A stretch of 64,000 nt of DNA from Rebecca billardiae RCC1528 (taxonomy: Eukaryota > Haptophyta): the NCBI GenBank assembly GCA_965240325.2, contig OZ251237.1:496001-560000 (forward strand). Reading direction: 5' to 3'. The position numbers and the translations under genes are program-made. The first letter of the stretch is position 1. Each line of letters begins with the position of its first letter. This document shows, piece by piece, positions 63,797 to 64,000 of the stretch. The notes under the pieces are model-generated. The model was not told the origin of the DNA and searched no databases. It saw only the letters and a list, made by a program, of their open reading frames with translations.

Positions 63797-64000
63797 ATGA
63801 CGTCCTCCCGCGTCTTCCTCCTCCTGCTCTGCGCGTCGGGCGCGCGCTCCGCCGCCGCGGCGACGTGCGCGGCACCTGGCGAGGACCCCTGGCTCGGCGG
63901 CACCCACTCGCACTGCTGCGAGGGCCTCACGGAGTGCAAGTCGGACTTTGACTCGGACGGCGTCGCCTCCTTCCTCTGCCTCGAGGACTGCGCGGCGCCG
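63797..64000 (+). CDS. secreted six-Cys-module protein, 5' part only
   Basis: The first 68 residues of a gene that runs off the window. A signal peptide (MTSSRVFLLLLCASGARSAA) is followed directly by one six-Cys module: C, then DPWLGG, CC, EGLTEC, SDFDSDG, SFLCLEDC. The module has the same spacing as the eight modules in the upstream gene on the same strand, so the two are probably tandem relatives. The shared 16-bp upstream element supports this. Confidence 0.8.
   Translation, partial: MTSSRVFLLLLCASGARSAAAATCAAPGEDPWLGGTHSHCCEGLTECKSDFDSDGVASFLCLEDCAAP

Overview
The window is nuclear DNA of a very GC-rich eukaryotic microalga. I think a haptophyte (Emiliania/Chrysochromulina-like) is most likely. 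The evidence is: spliceosomal introns of mostly 75-270 nt, typically starting GTGCGC and ending GCGCAG; three GC-AG introns; signal-peptide-first preproteins for an arginine-pathway enzyme and an ABC transporter, as expected with a secondary plastid; and very large Ser/Pro-rich surface proteins. The species call is inference. I see no rRNA, tRNA, CRISPR array, transposase or reverse transcriptase.

Layout. 0-12 kb: ArgJ ornithine acetyltransferase (-), an orphan C-terminal piece of an alpha/beta-hydrolase (-), an EF-hand protein (-) divergent from a secreted glycosyltransferase (+), long TA microsatellites, and a BAH-domain gene (-) with frame breaks. 12-24 kb: housekeeping genes with resolvable introns. 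These are a SAPS-domain phosphatase-6 regulatory subunit (-), the mitochondrial import J-protein PAM18 (-) divergent from the mRNA 3'-end endonuclease CPSF3/CPSF73 (+), a membrane-anchored PH-like protein (-), an F-box-like protein (+) and an R3HCC1-like protein (+). 24-42 kb: a p300/CBP-type acetyltransferase (-) divergent from an unknown 361-aa protein (+), a secreted TPR-methyltransferase (+), a small three-exon single-pass membrane protein (-), nucleoporin NUP58 (-) divergent from an ABCC-type transporter (+).

44-64 kb is different in character: a same-strand cluster of giant secreted or membrane proteins. The first (44041-56937) has a signal peptide, sixteen leucine-rich repeats each on its own exon in a tandem exon-intron array of about 207 bp per unit, a roughly 700-residue Ser/Pro-rich stalk, a bacterial-adhesin-like module, PKD/REJ-like domains, a GPS motif and several membrane segments. 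The second (58045-63407) has duplicated Cys-rich domains, two von Willebrand D domains, eight copies of a six-cysteine module, Pro-rich linkers and one membrane anchor. A third gene starting at 63797 carries the same six-cysteine module and runs off the window. The last two share an identical 16-bp element upstream of their starts. Together they look like a cell-surface adhesion or recognition locus.

Most introns and exon joins below were found by reading splice signals and checking that phases and total lengths stay in frame; none is supported by transcript data. Frame breaks in the BAH gene and in the 44-57 kb gene are stated where they occur. Several fall next to G or C runs and could be assembly errors.
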